Shown one piece after another: positions 1 through 9,345 of a DNA stretch of 64,000 nt. The notes below the pieces were generated by a model. The model was not told where the DNA came from. It worked only from the letters and a program-made list of their open reading frames with translations, and did not search any database. The stretch comes from Bacteroidales bacterium (lineage in GTDB: Bacteria > Bacteroidota > Bacteroidia > Bacteroidales > F082), in the NCBI GenBank assembly GCA_017394865.1, contig JAFPWT010000007.1, forward strand, positions 1 to 64,000, written 5' to 3'. Every line of letters begins with the position of its first letter. Position 1 is the stretch's first letter. The position numbers and the translations under genes are program-made.

Positions 1-76
1 CCCATTCCGAACAGAGAAGTTAAGCCCGGCAGTGCCGATGATACTGCAGTGAAATGTGGGAAAGTAGGTCGCCGCC
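1..76 (+). rRNA. rrf: 5S ribosomal RNA, 3' part
   Basis: The first bases match the middle and 3' part of a bacterial 5S rRNA: the CCGAACAGAGAAGTTAAGCCC segment of loop C and the GTGGGAAAGTAGGTCGCCGCC tail. The 5' end lies outside the window, so this is the distal end of an rRNA operon running into the window on the plus strand. The exact 3' end is uncertain by a few bases because the pairing partner of helix I is not visible. A terminator follows at once. Confidence 0.93.
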
Positions 77-90
77 CACCCATACGAGAA

Positions 91-117
91 GCCTTCGCGC
101 AATGCGGAGGCTTTTTT
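91..117 (+). terminator. rRNA operon terminator
   Basis: GCCTTCGC (91-98) pairs with GCGGAGGC (104-111), with one G-U pair, around a short GCAAT loop, followed by six T. It is a typical Rho-independent terminator for the rRNA transcript. Confidence 0.9.
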
Positions 118-129
118 GTTTGCTGCCCT

Positions 130-310
130 GCGAGCGATTTACGGCTCCGCGAGGTACCCCAACGGCACTACGCAACTCCCTTCGGTCCGTTGCTGAGGTG
201 CCTTTTGGGGTACCTCGCTCCGCGAAGACGATGCCCTGCGATGTGCCCTCTGAGGCGCCTAGCGTATCTCCGCAGGAGATATGCAGCGCCGAAGGGGGCA
301 CATCGCTCGC
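130..310. repeat. Two adjacent nested palindromes (compound element)
   Basis: Two large hairpins stand side by side. The first has perfect 14-bp arms GCGAGGTACCCCAA (149-162) and TTGGGGTACCTCGC (205-218), with inner pairing GGCAC (164-168) to GTGCC (198-202). The second has arms CGATGTGCCC (239-248) and GGGCACATCG (296-305), inner GGCGC (254-258) with GCGCC (286-290), and an inner 10-bp stem 262-271/275-284. A further 9-bp pair, GCGAGCGAT (130-138) and ATCGCTCGC (302-310), brackets the whole. It resembles a REP/BIME-like or MITE-like element. Open frames across it are a by-product of its composition and not genes. Confidence 0.75.
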
Positions 311-337
311 CCTTGCGGAGCATTTAAAAATAATTCT

Positions 338-345
338 TATCTTTG
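338..345 (+). promoter_or_regulatory. -7 promoter element of putative porin gene
   Basis: TATCTTTG matches the Bacteroidota -7 consensus TAnnTTTG. It ends only four bases before the GTG start at 350, so a transcript from it would be leaderless or nearly so. Confidence 0.65.
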
Positions 346-349
346 TAGC

Positions 350-2308
350 GTGAAAAGAATCGTCACCACCATATTATCACTACTAGCCTGCATCGCAGCC
401 ATGGGTCAAACGCTAAAGACCGACTCAACTTTGGTGACCTTCTACCCTACCAACTTCGACTCCATCTCGCTCTCCGCGCCCCACTACCTCGATACATCCA
501 CCTTCCACGCTAATCACTTCAACCCCCTCGAAAACAACCACACCCTCTACTCCACCCTGTCGAACGTCGGACTAGCCCACCACGCCATGCGGTTCGAAGC
601 CTCAAAACCCATCGGATTCGACATGGCAATCCCAACCTTCAGCCAACTGATCCAAACCGATAAGGACCTCAAAACCTATCTGTCACTCCTGCCCTACTCC
701 AAAATCCGGTATGTGATGACCGCAGGCGACAAAGAACAGCATCTTAACTTCCAGTTCGGACGGCAAATCTATCAAGGTCTTTATCTCTCCTTCGAATACG
801 ACAATCACTACTCTCCCGGTGCATACACCAACAACAAAGCCGACAACAACTACTGCTGGGTCAACTTCCTCTACACTACCCAAAACCAACGTTACCGCGC
901 CCTCGCCTATTGGTTTCGCAACAAAATCGACGTTCAGGAAAACGGAGGCATCTGCTACGACAGTGTCTACACCAACCATCAAGAAAGCGATAACTCCGTC
1001 ATCCTCACAAATCTCAATAACGCCTCCAACTACGCTATAGTCTCTGGTGCAGGATTTCAACACTATTTCAACCTGCTTCCCCAATTCAAAACAAACACAG
1101 TCACCTCCACCGATACTATAAAAAACGACTCCATCTCCCCTGTTACCACGACCGACAGCATTACCCCCAGGAGATTTACCCTTGGACGCATCAACCACAG
1201 TTTTGCCTACCAACGCAACAAGCTGTTCTATAACGAGACTTCCGGCGCCCTGCCTTTTTATGCACCTTACGATACGTTGCTCAAAAACCGCACTACCGAT
1301 ACCACCATCATCCACAAATACCATAACAGCTTCACTTGGAACTCACTGGGCTATCAAAAATACTCCGACAACGTTCCGTTCTACCTCTATGCAGGCATCG
1401 ACTATGATTTCTATAAAATCAAGCATTACGACTACCTCGAGGACAGCACCTTCACCGATCGTACTCACTCACAGGTGATCCTTCATGGCGGCGTCATCAT
1501 GAATCTCTTCGGGCTGACCACCATCACCGGACATGCACAACTGGTCACACTGGGCTATCAAATCGGCGATTTCGACCTTCGGGGACAGTGGAGACAACGT
1601 TTCGGAAAACAGGAAAACCACTGGGGGAAAGACCTTACTGTATACTTCGATATCGATTTAAAGCGTCAATCTCCGACATGGTTTGAGACCCAATACTACT
1701 CCAACCACTTCCGTTGGGAAAACGACTTCCATGCTGCCACCTATCTGACCATGGACCTTCACGGCCAATACAAGTTCCTCCATGCCGGAGTGAAAAACAC
1801 TACCGTCAACGACTTTATCTACTTCGGTACCGATGCACGTCCCACGCAACACGATGGCATCATCAGCATCAGCGAGATTTACGGCAGCGCCTCCACTACA
1901 TTATGGCGATTCCAACTGGAAGGGTTCTTCAGTCTAAACTATGTCAGCAACAAGGATGTGCTTCATCTCCCTGCCTTCCAAAGTCGTCTGAAAGTGAGTT
2001 TCGCACAGCCTATTTTCAAAAGAGCCGCTATCCTTCAACCTAGTATCACCTTGAACTATTTCACAAAATACTATGCTGACGCTTATATGCCCGCTCTACG
2101 GACGTTTTATCTACAAAACGATGTCCTGATCGGAAATTATCCTTTCGTCGACCTAGCGCTCGCTATTAACGTCAAACAGGCAGATCTTTTCGTGCAATAC
2201 AGCAATATGTTTCTCCTAACAGGAAACTACAATTCATTCATCGCGCCGCATTACCCGATGCGCGACAGCAAAATCTTCTTTGGAATCAATTGGAGACTCT
2301 TTAATTAA
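350..2308 (+). CDS. Putative porin, outer-membrane beta-barrel
   Basis: A 652-residue exported protein. The start chosen is GTG at 350 because it gives a clean signal peptide ([20 protein letters not shown]), while the longer frame to 281 runs back through the palindromic element and promoter. The mature protein is rich in aromatic residues, Asn and Thr, has alternating strand-like stretches, and ends in a strand finishing FGINWRLFN, as barrels do. The overall character matches the 'putative porin' family (PF14121-like) of Bacteroidota; that assignment is from memory of family character. It is a monocistronic gene with its own promoter, and its stop overlaps that of the convergent TerB/DnaJ gene by four bases (2305-2308). 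Confidence 0.75.
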   Translation: MKRIVTTILSLLACIAAMGQTLKTDSTLVTFYPTNFDSISLSAPHYLDTSTFHANHFNPLENNHTLYSTLSNVGLAHHAMRFEASKPIGFDMAIPTFSQLIQTDKDLKTYLSLLPYSKIRYVMTAGDKEQHLNFQFGRQIYQGLYLSFEYDNHYSPGAYTNNKADNNYCWVNFLYTTQNQRYRALAYWFRNKIDVQENGGICYDSVYTNHQESDNSVILTNLNNASNYAIVSGAGFQHYFNLLPQFKTNTVTSTDTIKNDSISPVTTTDSITPRRFTLGRINHSFAYQRNKLFYNETSGALPFYAPYDTLLKNRTTDTTIIHKYHNSFTWNSLGYQKYSDNVPFYLYAGIDYDFYKIKHYDYLEDSTFTDRTHSQVILHGGVIMNLFGLTTITGHAQLVTLGYQIGDFDLRGQWRQRFGKQENHWGKDLTVYFDIDLKRQSPTWFETQYYSNHFRWENDFHAATYLTMDLHGQYKFLHAGVKNTTVNDFIYFGTDARPTQHDGIISISEIYGSASTTLWRFQLEGFFSLNYVSNKDVLHLPAFQSRLKVSFAQPIFKRAAILQPSITLNYFTKYYADAYMPALRTFYLQNDVLIGNYPFVDLALAINVKQADLFVQYSNMFLLTGNYNSFIAPHYPMRDSKIFFGINWRLFN

Positions 2309-3051
2309 TTCATCCCTCGCTGTTTCTTGATGGTCTCGTAGGCCTCATTAATTTCTTGGAACTTCTTCTCGGCTGCTTGATGGACTTCTTCGCCCAAGCT
2401 ACTCACCAAGTCAGGATGATTCTTCTTGGCCATTTCACGATAGGCTTTTTTCACCTCTTCGTCCGAAGCCGATGGGTCGACACCAAGAATCGCATAGGCG
2501 TTTTGCGCAGGGTTTTCCTTTTTCACGAACATGGCCTTGATGGAATAGAAATCCGACTCGGCAATCCCCATGCCCGATGAGATGGCATGGATCACATCCG
2601 TCTCCTGCTCAGATACAAATCCGTCGGCAGCAGCAATACCGAAAAGATAATGCAGCAACTGCAGGCGCGACGAATAATCCATATACCGCCCCACCTGAGC
2701 GCTCACCTCGTAGATATTGTAATCCTTGTTGAGAATCTCACGCAGCATCTTAATGGAGTTCTCAGCCCGTTCCTGCCCGAAATTATGCACGAAAAAACGC
2801 TTCACATAATCCAGCTCAGAACGCTTGACGCTGCCATCGGCTTTCATCACCGCGGCCGACAGCACCAACAACGACACGTTGAAATCGCGTTGTGCCTCGG
2901 TATTCCCAAAATGCTCATTAACCTCCGTACGAATGACACGCGGACGGCCACCAGAGAACAGGCCTCCTAACGCATATCCCACAATCCCGCCTATAGGACC
3001 TCCAAACGCCCAACCTAAACCTGTCAAAATCAATCTAGTGAGACAACCCAT
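2305..3051 (-). CDS. TerB / DnaJ domain protein (DjlA-like co-chaperone)
   Basis: A 248-residue protein. The N-terminus (about 1-35) is hydrophobic and Gly-rich and is probably a membrane hairpin. Residues about 55-165 form a TerB-like helical domain, and a C-terminal J-domain (about 183-245) carries the HPD motif at 212-214. This order matches DjlA, a membrane-tethered DnaJ that stimulates Hsp70. The start at 3051 was preferred over an upstream TTG at 3078 because the latter lies inside the -7 promoter element. Transcribed divergently from ppdK. Confidence 0.85.
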   Translation of the reverse strand: MGCLTRLILTGLGWAFGGPIGGIVGYALGGLFSGGRPRVIRTEVNEHFGNTEAQRDFNVSLLVLSAAVMKADGSVKRSELDYVKRFFVHNFGQERAENSIKMLREILNKDYNIYEVSAQVGRYMDYSSRLQLLHYLFGIAAADGFVSEQETDVIHAISSGMGIAESDFYSIKAMFVKKENPAQNAYAILGVDPSASDEEVKKAYREMAKKNHPDLVSSLGEEVHQAAEKKFQEINEAYETIKKQRGMN

Positions 3052-3075
3052 TTTTTTCGTGATTTTTTTAGGCTG

Positions 3076-3083
3076 CAAAGATA
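3076..3083 (-). promoter_or_regulatory. -7 element for TerB/DnaJ gene
   Basis: Minus-strand TATCTTTG, 24 bases before the ATG at 3051; about 20 bp from the divergent ppdK promoter. Confidence 0.7.
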
Positions 3084-3102
3084 ATCAAAAAATACTTTTT
3101 TT

Positions 3103-3110
3103 TATCTTTG
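3103..3110 (+). promoter_or_regulatory. -7 element for ppdK
   Basis: TATCTTTG on the plus strand, giving a 5' leader of roughly 60 nt that is A/T rich and ends in AAGAAAAA just before the ppdK ATG. Confidence 0.75.
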
Positions 3111-3173
3111 CGGCTTAAAAATCCAGACAAAGATTCAAATTTAATTAATCACTATAAATAAGTATAAGAAAAA

Positions 3174-5900
3174 ATGACAAAGTACGTTTACACCTTCGGT
3201 GGAAAGACTGCTGAAGGCAATGCTTCGATGAAGAACGAGCTTGGCGGCAAGGGTGCTAACCTTGCTGAAATGTGCCTGCTCAAACTCCCCGTACCCGCTG
3301 GTCTGACCATCACCACGGAGTGCTGCACCGCTTACTACAAGAACAACTGCAAACTTCCGAAAGGCTTAATGGACGAGGTCCATGCTGGCATCAAGAAGAT
3401 GGAAAAGATCATGGGCATGAAATATGGCGATCCTCAGAACCCGCTGCTCGTCAGCTGCCGTTCTGGTGCGCGCAAGTCGATGCCCGGCATGATGGATACC
3501 GTTTTGAATATCGGTCTTTGCTCCAAGACCATCCCTGGCCTGATTAAGAAGACCGGTGGCAACGAGCGTTTCGTGTACGACTCCTACCGTCGTCTCATCA
3601 TGATGTACGCCGACGTCGTCATGGAGAAGGCCGAGGGCATCGAGCCTGCCGACGGACAAGGCATCCGCAAGCAGCTGGATGACATGCTGGACGCTTACAA
3701 AGAGAAGAAGGGCTACAAGAGCGACACCGAACTGACTGCCGACGACCTCAAGAAACTCGCCGAGTCGTTCAAGGCCCGCATCAAGAAGGTGCTGCACACC
3801 GAGTTCCCCGACGACGCCGAGGCTCAACTCGAAGGCGGCATCAAGGCCGTGTTCAAGAGCTGGAACGGTAAGAAAGCCGTCTCCTACCGCCGCATCGAAG
3901 GTATCCCGGACGACTGGGGCACTGCTGTCAACGTGCAGACCATGGTGTTCGGCAATATGGGTGACACCTCCGCTACTGGCGTGGCCTTCACCCGTAACCC
4001 CGCCACCGGCGACAACCAGTTCTATGGCGAATGGCTCATCAACGCCCAAGGTGAAGACGTAGTGGCCGGTATCCGTACCCCCAACCCGTTGAACAACGAG
4101 ACCAAGAACGAGCAGAACAAGCATATGAAGTCGATGCAGGAGCTGATGCCCAAGACCTATAAGGAGCTCTGCGAAGTGCGCCGTATCCTCGAGGACAACT
4201 ACCACGACATGCTTGACATCGAGTTCACCATCCAGGACGGTAAGCTCTACATGCTTCAGTGCCGTGTCGGTAAGCGTACCGGCGTGGCTGCCCTGACCAT
4301 GGCTCTTGACATGCTGAAGGAAGGCCGTATTGACGAGAAGGAAGTCGTCATGCGCCTCAGCCCCGAGCAACTCGACGAGCTGCTCCACCCCATCCTCGAC
4401 ACCACTGACGAGAAGAAGCACACCGTCATTGCCAAAGGTCTGCCCGCAGGTCCTGGTGGCGCTGTCGGTCGCATCGCCCTCACCAGCGAGAAGGCCAAGG
4501 AGTATCGTGCCGCTAAGATCGCCAACGTGCTGGTCCGCGAAGAGACGAACCCCGAAGACGTCGAAGGCATGCGTGCCGCCGACGGTATCCTGACCGCCCG
4601 TGGCGGTATGACCTCACACGCCGCCCTCGTGGCCCGTGGCTGGGGCAAGTGCTGCATCGTGGGCTGCGACGCCGTGAAGATCGACTTCGACAAGAAGATC
4701 GTCCGCATCGGCGACAAGCAGTTCAAGGAAGGCGACGTCATCAGTCTGAACGGCGCCAAGGGTTGGGTCTATGCCGAGCCCGTGGGTATGATCAACGCCA
4801 CCGAGAACCCGCTCTTCAAGAAGTTCATGAAGCTCGTCGACAAGTACCGCAAGATGGGTGTCCGCACTAACGCCGACAACCCGGAAGATGCCCAGAACGC
4901 CGTCAACTTCGGCGCCGAAGGTATCGGCTTGTTCCGTATCGAGCACATGTTCTACGGCAAGAACAGCGAGAAACCGTTGGCCAAGCTGCGTAACATGATC
5001 CTGACCAACACCACCAAGGACCGTAAGGCCGCTTTGAAAGAACTTGAGCCCTTCATCAGAAAGGCTGCCAAGGGCACGCTGAAGGTCTTGGACGGCAAAC
5101 CGTTGACCTTCCGTCTGATGGACCCGCCTTTGCACGAGTTCGTGCCGAAGATCGACGAGAAAGAAAAGATCAAGGCTTTGGCTGAAGAGCGTGGCATGAG
5201 CCAGAAAGAACTGGTCAAGCGCATCGAGGCCCTTCACGAAGTGAACCCGATGATGGGTCTGCGTGGCGTCCGCCTCGGCATCGTCTATCCCGAGATCACC
5301 GAGACCCAGTTCCGCGCCCTGTTCCAGGCCACCGCTGAATTGATGAAGGAAGGCTTCGACCCGCATCTGGAGATCATGGTTCCGCTGACCATCAACGTCA
5401 AGGAGCTTGAGCACCAGAAGGCCATCGCCGACCGCGTGCAAGCCGAGATCGAAAAGAAGTTCGGTGTGAAGATCAATTACATGTATGGCACCATGATTGA
5501 GATCCCGAGAGCCACTCTCGTGGCCGACCAAATCGCCAAGGTGGCCCAGTTCTTCAGCTTCGGTACCAACGACCTCACCCAGATGACCTTCGGCTTCAGC
5601 CGCGACGACGTCAACGCCATCGTGAAGGATTATATCGAAGAGAAGATCATCCCCGCCGACCCGTTCAACACCCTCGACCAGGAAGGCGTTGGCCAACTGG
5701 TGAAACTCGGTGTGGAGCGTGGCCGTAGCCAGCGTGCCAACCTGAAGTGCGGCGTGTGCGGTGAACACGGCGGTGACCCCGCTTCGGTCCGCTTCTTCTA
5801 CAAGACCGGTTTGAACTACGTGAGCTGCTCGCCGTTCCGCGTCCCCGTGGCACGTCTGGCTGCTGCTCAGGCTGCGATTGAAGAAGAACGCAACAAGTAA
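3174..5900 (+). CDS. ppdK: Pyruvate, phosphate dikinase
   Basis: A 908-residue cytoplasmic enzyme interconverting pyruvate + ATP + Pi and PEP + AMP + PPi. It has the full three-domain order: N-terminal nucleotide-binding domain, central phosphohistidine swivel domain with GGMTSHAA (catalytic His482), and C-terminal PEP/pyruvate TIM barrel with GVCGEHGG (catalytic Cys862). Length equals the usual bacterial enzyme. Codon usage is strongly biased to C/G-ending codons, as in the pckA gene downstream, which suggests high expression. In anaerobic Bacteroidota it works with PEP carboxykinase around the PEP/pyruvate/oxaloacetate node, probably in the PPi-dependent direction; that is inference. It stands alone between its promoter and a terminator. 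Confidence 0.98.
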   Translation: MTKYVYTFGGKTAEGNASMKNELGGKGANLAEMCLLKLPVPAGLTITTECCTAYYKNNCKLPKGLMDEVHAGIKKMEKIMGMKYGDPQNPLLVSCRSGARKSMPGMMDTVLNIGLCSKTIPGLIKKTGGNERFVYDSYRRLIMMYADVVMEKAEGIEPADGQGIRKQLDDMLDAYKEKKGYKSDTELTADDLKKLAESFKARIKKVLHTEFPDDAEAQLEGGIKAVFKSWNGKKAVSYRRIEGIPDDWGTAVNVQTMVFGNMGDTSATGVAFTRNPATGDNQFYGEWLINAQGEDVVAGIRTPNPLNNETKNEQNKHMKSMQELMPKTYKELCEVRRILEDNYHDMLDIEFTIQDGKLYMLQCRVGKRTGVAALTMALDMLKEGRIDEKEVVMRLSPEQLDELLHPILDTTDEKKHTVIAKGLPAGPGGAVGRIALTSEKAKEYRAAKIANVLVREETNPEDVEGMRAADGILTARGGMTSHAALVARGWGKCCIVGCDAVKIDFDKKIVRIGDKQFKEGDVISLNGAKGWVYAEPVGMINATENPLFKKFMKLVDKYRKMGVRTNADNPEDAQNAVNFGAEGIGLFRIEHMFYGKNSEKPLAKLRNMILTNTTKDRKAALKELEPFIRKAAKGTLKVLDGKPLTFRLMDPPLHEFVPKIDEKEKIKALAEERGMSQKELVKRIEALHEVNPMMGLRGVRLGIVYPEITETQFRALFQATAELMKEGFDPHLEIMVPLTINVKELEHQKAIADRVQAEIEKKFGVKINYMYGTMIEIPRATLVADQIAKVAQFFSFGTNDLTQMTFGFSRDDVNAIVKDYIEEKIIPADPFNTLDQEGVGQLVKLGVERGRSQRANLKCGVCGEHGGDPASVRFFYKTGLNYVSCSPFRVPVARLAAAQAAIEEERNK

Positions 5901-5927
5901 TTTAGAATTCTTAATTTAGAATTTAGA
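5901..5927. repeat. Heptamer-type repeat (AATTTAG)
   Basis: Immediately after the ppdK stop the sequence is built from imperfect copies of TTTAGAA/AATTTAG. Similar 7-bp repeats occur at 44330, 49818 and 54917. Confidence 0.6.
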
Positions 5928-5930
5928 GCC

Positions 5931-5961
5931 AGCCTCCGAGAAATCGGGGGCTGTTTTTTTT
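5931..5961 (+). terminator. ppdK terminator
   Basis: AGCCTCCG (5931-5938) pairs with CGGGGGCT (5945-5952) around AGAAAT, followed by an eight-base T run. Confidence 0.9.
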
Positions 5962-5974
5962 AACATAAATTTTT

Positions 5975-5982
5975 TATCTTTG
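5975..5982 (+). promoter_or_regulatory. -7 element for msrA
   Basis: TATCTTTG, 23 bases before the msrA ATG at 6006. Confidence 0.75.
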
Positions 5983-6005
5983 CTCCCACAAACAAATCAA
6001 AACCT

Positions 6006-6485
6006 ATGGCATCAGCATACTTTTCAGCCGGCTGCTTCTGGGGCGTTGAATATTACTTCAAACGCCTTAAGGGAGTCATCAAAACCACCGTGGGATTCAT
6101 GGGTGGAGACCTGAAAAATCCAAGCTACAAACAGGTAAAAACGGGCACCACTGGCCACTTGGAGACCATCGCCGTGGAATACGATCCCGACCTCGTTTCG
6201 TTCGAGACTTTGGTGAAGTATTTCTTCGAAATACACAACTTCGAGCAAGCCGACGGCCAAGGCATCGACATCGGAACACAGTATTTATCCGCCATCTGGT
6301 TCAGCAACACCACCGAGCGTGATATTGCCATCAAAGTTTTCGGTGAACTCATGCAAATGGGCTACCATCCCGCTACACAAATACGGGAAGTGATGACCTT
6401 CTACCCTGCTGAGGACTATCATCAGGATTATCTAGACCAGCGTCAAGAAACGCCGGAATGCCATGTTTACCGAAAGATTTTTTAA
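6006..6485 (+). CDS. msrA: Peptide-methionine (S)-S-oxide reductase
   Basis: A 159-residue enzyme that repairs methionine-(S)-sulfoxide in proteins. The catalytic GCFWG motif is at residues 9-13 (Cys10), followed by the family segments VGFMGG, GHLE.IAVEYDP and an F.IHN-type stretch (FFEIHNF). It is single-domain MsrA without a fused MsrB. No resolving-Cys-rich tail is present, but a Cys at CHVY near the C-terminus could serve as recycling residue. No signal peptide is seen, so it is cytoplasmic. Its 3' end lies 16 bases before the start of the T9SS protein, so the two may be co-transcribed. Confidence 0.96.
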   Translation: MASAYFSAGCFWGVEYYFKRLKGVIKTTVGFMGGDLKNPSYKQVKTGTTGHLETIAVEYDPDLVSFETLVKYFFEIHNFEQADGQGIDIGTQYLSAIWFSNTTERDIAIKVFGELMQMGYHPATQIREVMTFYPAEDYHQDYLDQRQETPECHVYRKIF

Positions 6486-6501
6486 GCAAAAGTTCTTCGC
6501 C

Positions 6502-9330
6502 ATGAAAAGAAATATACTCTTATTGACGCTAACTGCAATAGCCTTGACAGCGGCGGCACAGCAGCCACCCATCTCACACCTCGAGATCAACAACGTCAGG
6601 CCTACCATCCTAGGCGACGGCAGCTGCTATGTTCCACAAGCATGGGACGACTATTTACCACCCTATAAACCTCCTTGCACCACCTGGGCCGTTCCCGCTG
6701 ACACTCCACAAGAGACCATCTTCCAGCACACGCTGTGGTTTGGCGGCTTGGATGCCGACGACTCGTTGCACCTGGCAGCCTATAGGTATGGCATCGGACC
6801 AAGTACCATCAACATCACCGCAGGGCAAGACTATTGGATGGGACCGCTCAAGACCGCGGATGCCTCTACCGACCTGATGACCGTGTTGAAGTACCACTAC
6901 ATCTGGAACCTCACCCGCGCTGAGATCGACCAGTTCATCGCCAACCATAGCAACCCCAACTATAAGATTCCCGAGGACATCCTGACGTGGCCTGCCCATG
7001 GTGAAGACGGTCTCGCTGCCAACCTGGCTCCCTTTATCGACGTGAACGGCGATGGCCATTACAACCCCGCCGACGGCGACTACCCCGACATCAAAGGCGA
7101 CCAGTGCCTGTTTTTCATCTTCAACGACAACTTCGGACCACACACAGAGACCCTCGGCGCACCGATCGGACTGGAGGTACACGGCATGGTGTACGGCTTC
7201 AACGCCCCCGAAGACGAAGCGCTGAACAACACCATTTTTTACCACTACGAACTGATCAACCGATCGGCCAACGACTATCACAACACCTATTTGGGGCTGT
7301 GGACCGACTGGGATATTGGATACCGAAATGACGATTATGTGGGCTGTGACGTACAACGCAACTCCTGCTACGCCTATAATGGTAATTACTTTGACGGCAG
7401 CGGCCAACCCCAATCCTACGGAGAAGACCATCCCGTACAAGTGCTCACCATACTAAACAGCCCCAATAACTTGGGAATGACAGGATTCATGTATCACGAC
7501 AACACCTACAATCCAACAGGCACTCCTTATAATTCCATGGATTATTACATGCTTCTACAAAGTCGCTGGCTGGACGGCACACCCCTGCAATATGGAGGCA
7601 ACGGCTATTCTGAGGATCATGGTGCTGTGGGGCCGGACTGCAAATACATGTTCCCTGGCGATTCCGACCCTGAAAACATCGGCACGGGAGGCATCGCCCC
7701 GAACGGAGGATATAACACCAATGGCAGATATTGGACAGAAGGAGAAGTCATTGGTTCCTATTATAATTACCCTTCGGATCGCAGAGGCTTGGCCTCGGTG
7801 GGACCGTTTGACTTCCTTGCCGGCAGTTCGAAAGAGCTGGATTATGCCATGATCACCGTATGGAAAAACGACGACCTGTCGGCCATGGATCGCAAAGGCG
7901 AGTTCATCGATCATATCCAAGCCCTGTTTAGCAACGGCTTCAGGGAACACGTCCCGCTGAACACGATGGCCATGGCCCGAACCAGCGTCTGGAATAGCGG
8001 CAAGGCTGCATGGACACAGGGCAGCGGAACAGAAAGCGACCCTTACTTGATCGAGTCGGCCGAGAACCTGGCTTTTCTTTCCTATATGGTCAACAAAGGC
8101 TATAACACCACAGACCTTCACTTCCGTCTTACCGCCGACATCGACCTCAACGGCAGCGAGGATTTGCAATGGGTACCTATCGGCTTAGGCGACAGATGCT
8201 TCAACGATGAAGGCTGTAACGTAGGCTCAGCAGCAGGTCAGATCCTCCCCTGCTTCCAAGGCCATTTCGACGGCGGAGGCCATAGCATCTCCAATATTTA
8301 TATTGACAATTCGGAAGAAATCTACGGCCCCAACGTCGGCTTGTTTGGCAATGTGCAAGGCAGAAAAGAAGGAAATGTGGTTTATCCCGCCGTCATCGAG
8401 AACGTTTTCGTCGCCAGCGGCTATATCAAGGGATCTTGCTGCGGAGGAATCGTAGGAAATGGGGGCAATACCGCCACAACCGTGGTTTCACATTGCTGGA
8501 ACGGAGCAACCATTGAAGCGACAGGGACATCCGGTACATGCGGAGGCATTGTCGGAAAACAAGCCTATCAAGTCAACAACTGCTACAATAGAGGCTCCCT
8601 TAACGGCTATTATGTCGGCGGCATCGTCGGTTATGGAGTCGCCGAGACCATTGAGGAATGCTATAACGAAGGTGACCTCCACGGCACTTATGTAGGCGGA
8701 ATCTACGGCTTTTCTTTCAAGAACAGCGTGAGCATCAACAATTGCTACAACAGAGGCCATATTGAGGCCGATGGCGAAGCACTGAATGGCACTCCGGCAG
8801 GACCGGCAGCCGGCGGCATTGCCAGCTTCTTCCTCGGAAAAAACTGTACACTAACCAACTGCTACAATGTAGGATCGGTCTTCAGCACACAGAGCGCCGG
8901 TTGCATTTTGGCCTATGGTCCTAACGCGACACTTGCAAACAACGCTTACATCAACACATGCAGTGCCGGTGGCGAAGGCATTTCCTTAAGCGAAGACTAC
9001 ATGCGAAGCCAAGAATTTGTGGATTACCTCAACAGCAACAACTCCGAACCGGTTTGGGGGATGGACGTAAACAACATCAACGACGGATTCCCCATTCTTG
9101 TGGGCAACAACCTCAACGTTGCAGAGCTTCCGAACCCCAACTTCAAAGTCTATCCCAACCCGGCTCATGGCTGCTTCATCGTGGATGGCATTGGCATGAT
9201 GACCATTGTCAACACCCTCGGCCAAACAATCCTCAGCCGCGAAATCGATGGCCTAACAAGCATCGAGTTGCCAAAGGGGATGTATTTCATCACCCTTGGC
9301 AACTCGACACAGAAGATCGTTATTGAATAA
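6502..9330 (+). CDS. T9SS type A sorting domain protein with GLUG-type repeats
   Basis: A 942-residue secreted protein. The start at 6502 was chosen because it opens the signal peptide MKRNILLLTLTAIALTAAAQ; an in-frame ATG at 6463 lies inside msrA. Residues about 20-500 form a large region with DVNGDGHYNP (possible calcium-binding, dockerin/TSP3-like) and many aromatic residues. From about 515 comes a GTESDPYLIES segment followed by repeated GGIVG/CYN motifs typical of GLUG repeats, as in bacterial adhesins. The C-terminus (FKVYPNPA... to the end) is a type A T9SS sorting domain. Expected fate: export through Sec, then T9SS, then cell-surface attachment. Substrate unknown. Confidence 0.85.
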   Translation: MKRNILLLTLTAIALTAAAQQPPISHLEINNVRPTILGDGSCYVPQAWDDYLPPYKPPCTTWAVPADTPQETIFQHTLWFGGLDADDSLHLAAYRYGIGPSTINITAGQDYWMGPLKTADASTDLMTVLKYHYIWNLTRAEIDQFIANHSNPNYKIPEDILTWPAHGEDGLAANLAPFIDVNGDGHYNPADGDYPDIKGDQCLFFIFNDNFGPHTETLGAPIGLEVHGMVYGFNAPEDEALNNTIFYHYELINRSANDYHNTYLGLWTDWDIGYRNDDYVGCDVQRNSCYAYNGNYFDGSGQPQSYGEDHPVQVLTILNSPNNLGMTGFMYHDNTYNPTGTPYNSMDYYMLLQSRWLDGTPLQYGGNGYSEDHGAVGPDCKYMFPGDSDPENIGTGGIAPNGGYNTNGRYWTEGEVIGSYYNYPSDRRGLASVGPFDFLAGSSKELDYAMITVWKNDDLSAMDRKGEFIDHIQALFSNGFREHVPLNTMAMARTSVWNSGKAAWTQGSGTESDPYLIESAENLAFLSYMVNKGYNTTDLHFRLTADIDLNGSEDLQWVPIGLGDRCFNDEGCNVGSAAGQILPCFQGHFDGGGHSISNIYIDNSEEIYGPNVGLFGNVQGRKEGNVVYPAVIENVFVASGYIKGSCCGGIVGNGGNTATTVVSHCWNGATIEATGTSGTCGGIVGKQAYQVNNCYNRGSLNGYYVGGIVGYGVAETIEECYNEGDLHGTYVGGIYGFSFKNSVSINNCYNRGHIEADGEALNGTPAGPAAGGIASFFLGKNCTLTNCYNVGSVFSTQSAGCILAYGPNATLANNAYINTCSAGGEGISLSEDYMRSQEFVDYLNSNNSEPVWGMDVNNINDGFPILVGNNLNVAELPNPNFKVYPNPAHGCFIVDGIGMMTIVNTLGQTILSREIDGLTSIELPKGMYFITLGNSTQKIVIE

Positions 9331-9345
9331 CGTTTCTTATTTATT

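Noticed and set aside
20-353. Three overlapping open frames of 92-99 codons on both strands
   Set aside because: They run through the 5S rRNA, its terminator and the palindromes; no promoter, start context or protein-like composition supports them.
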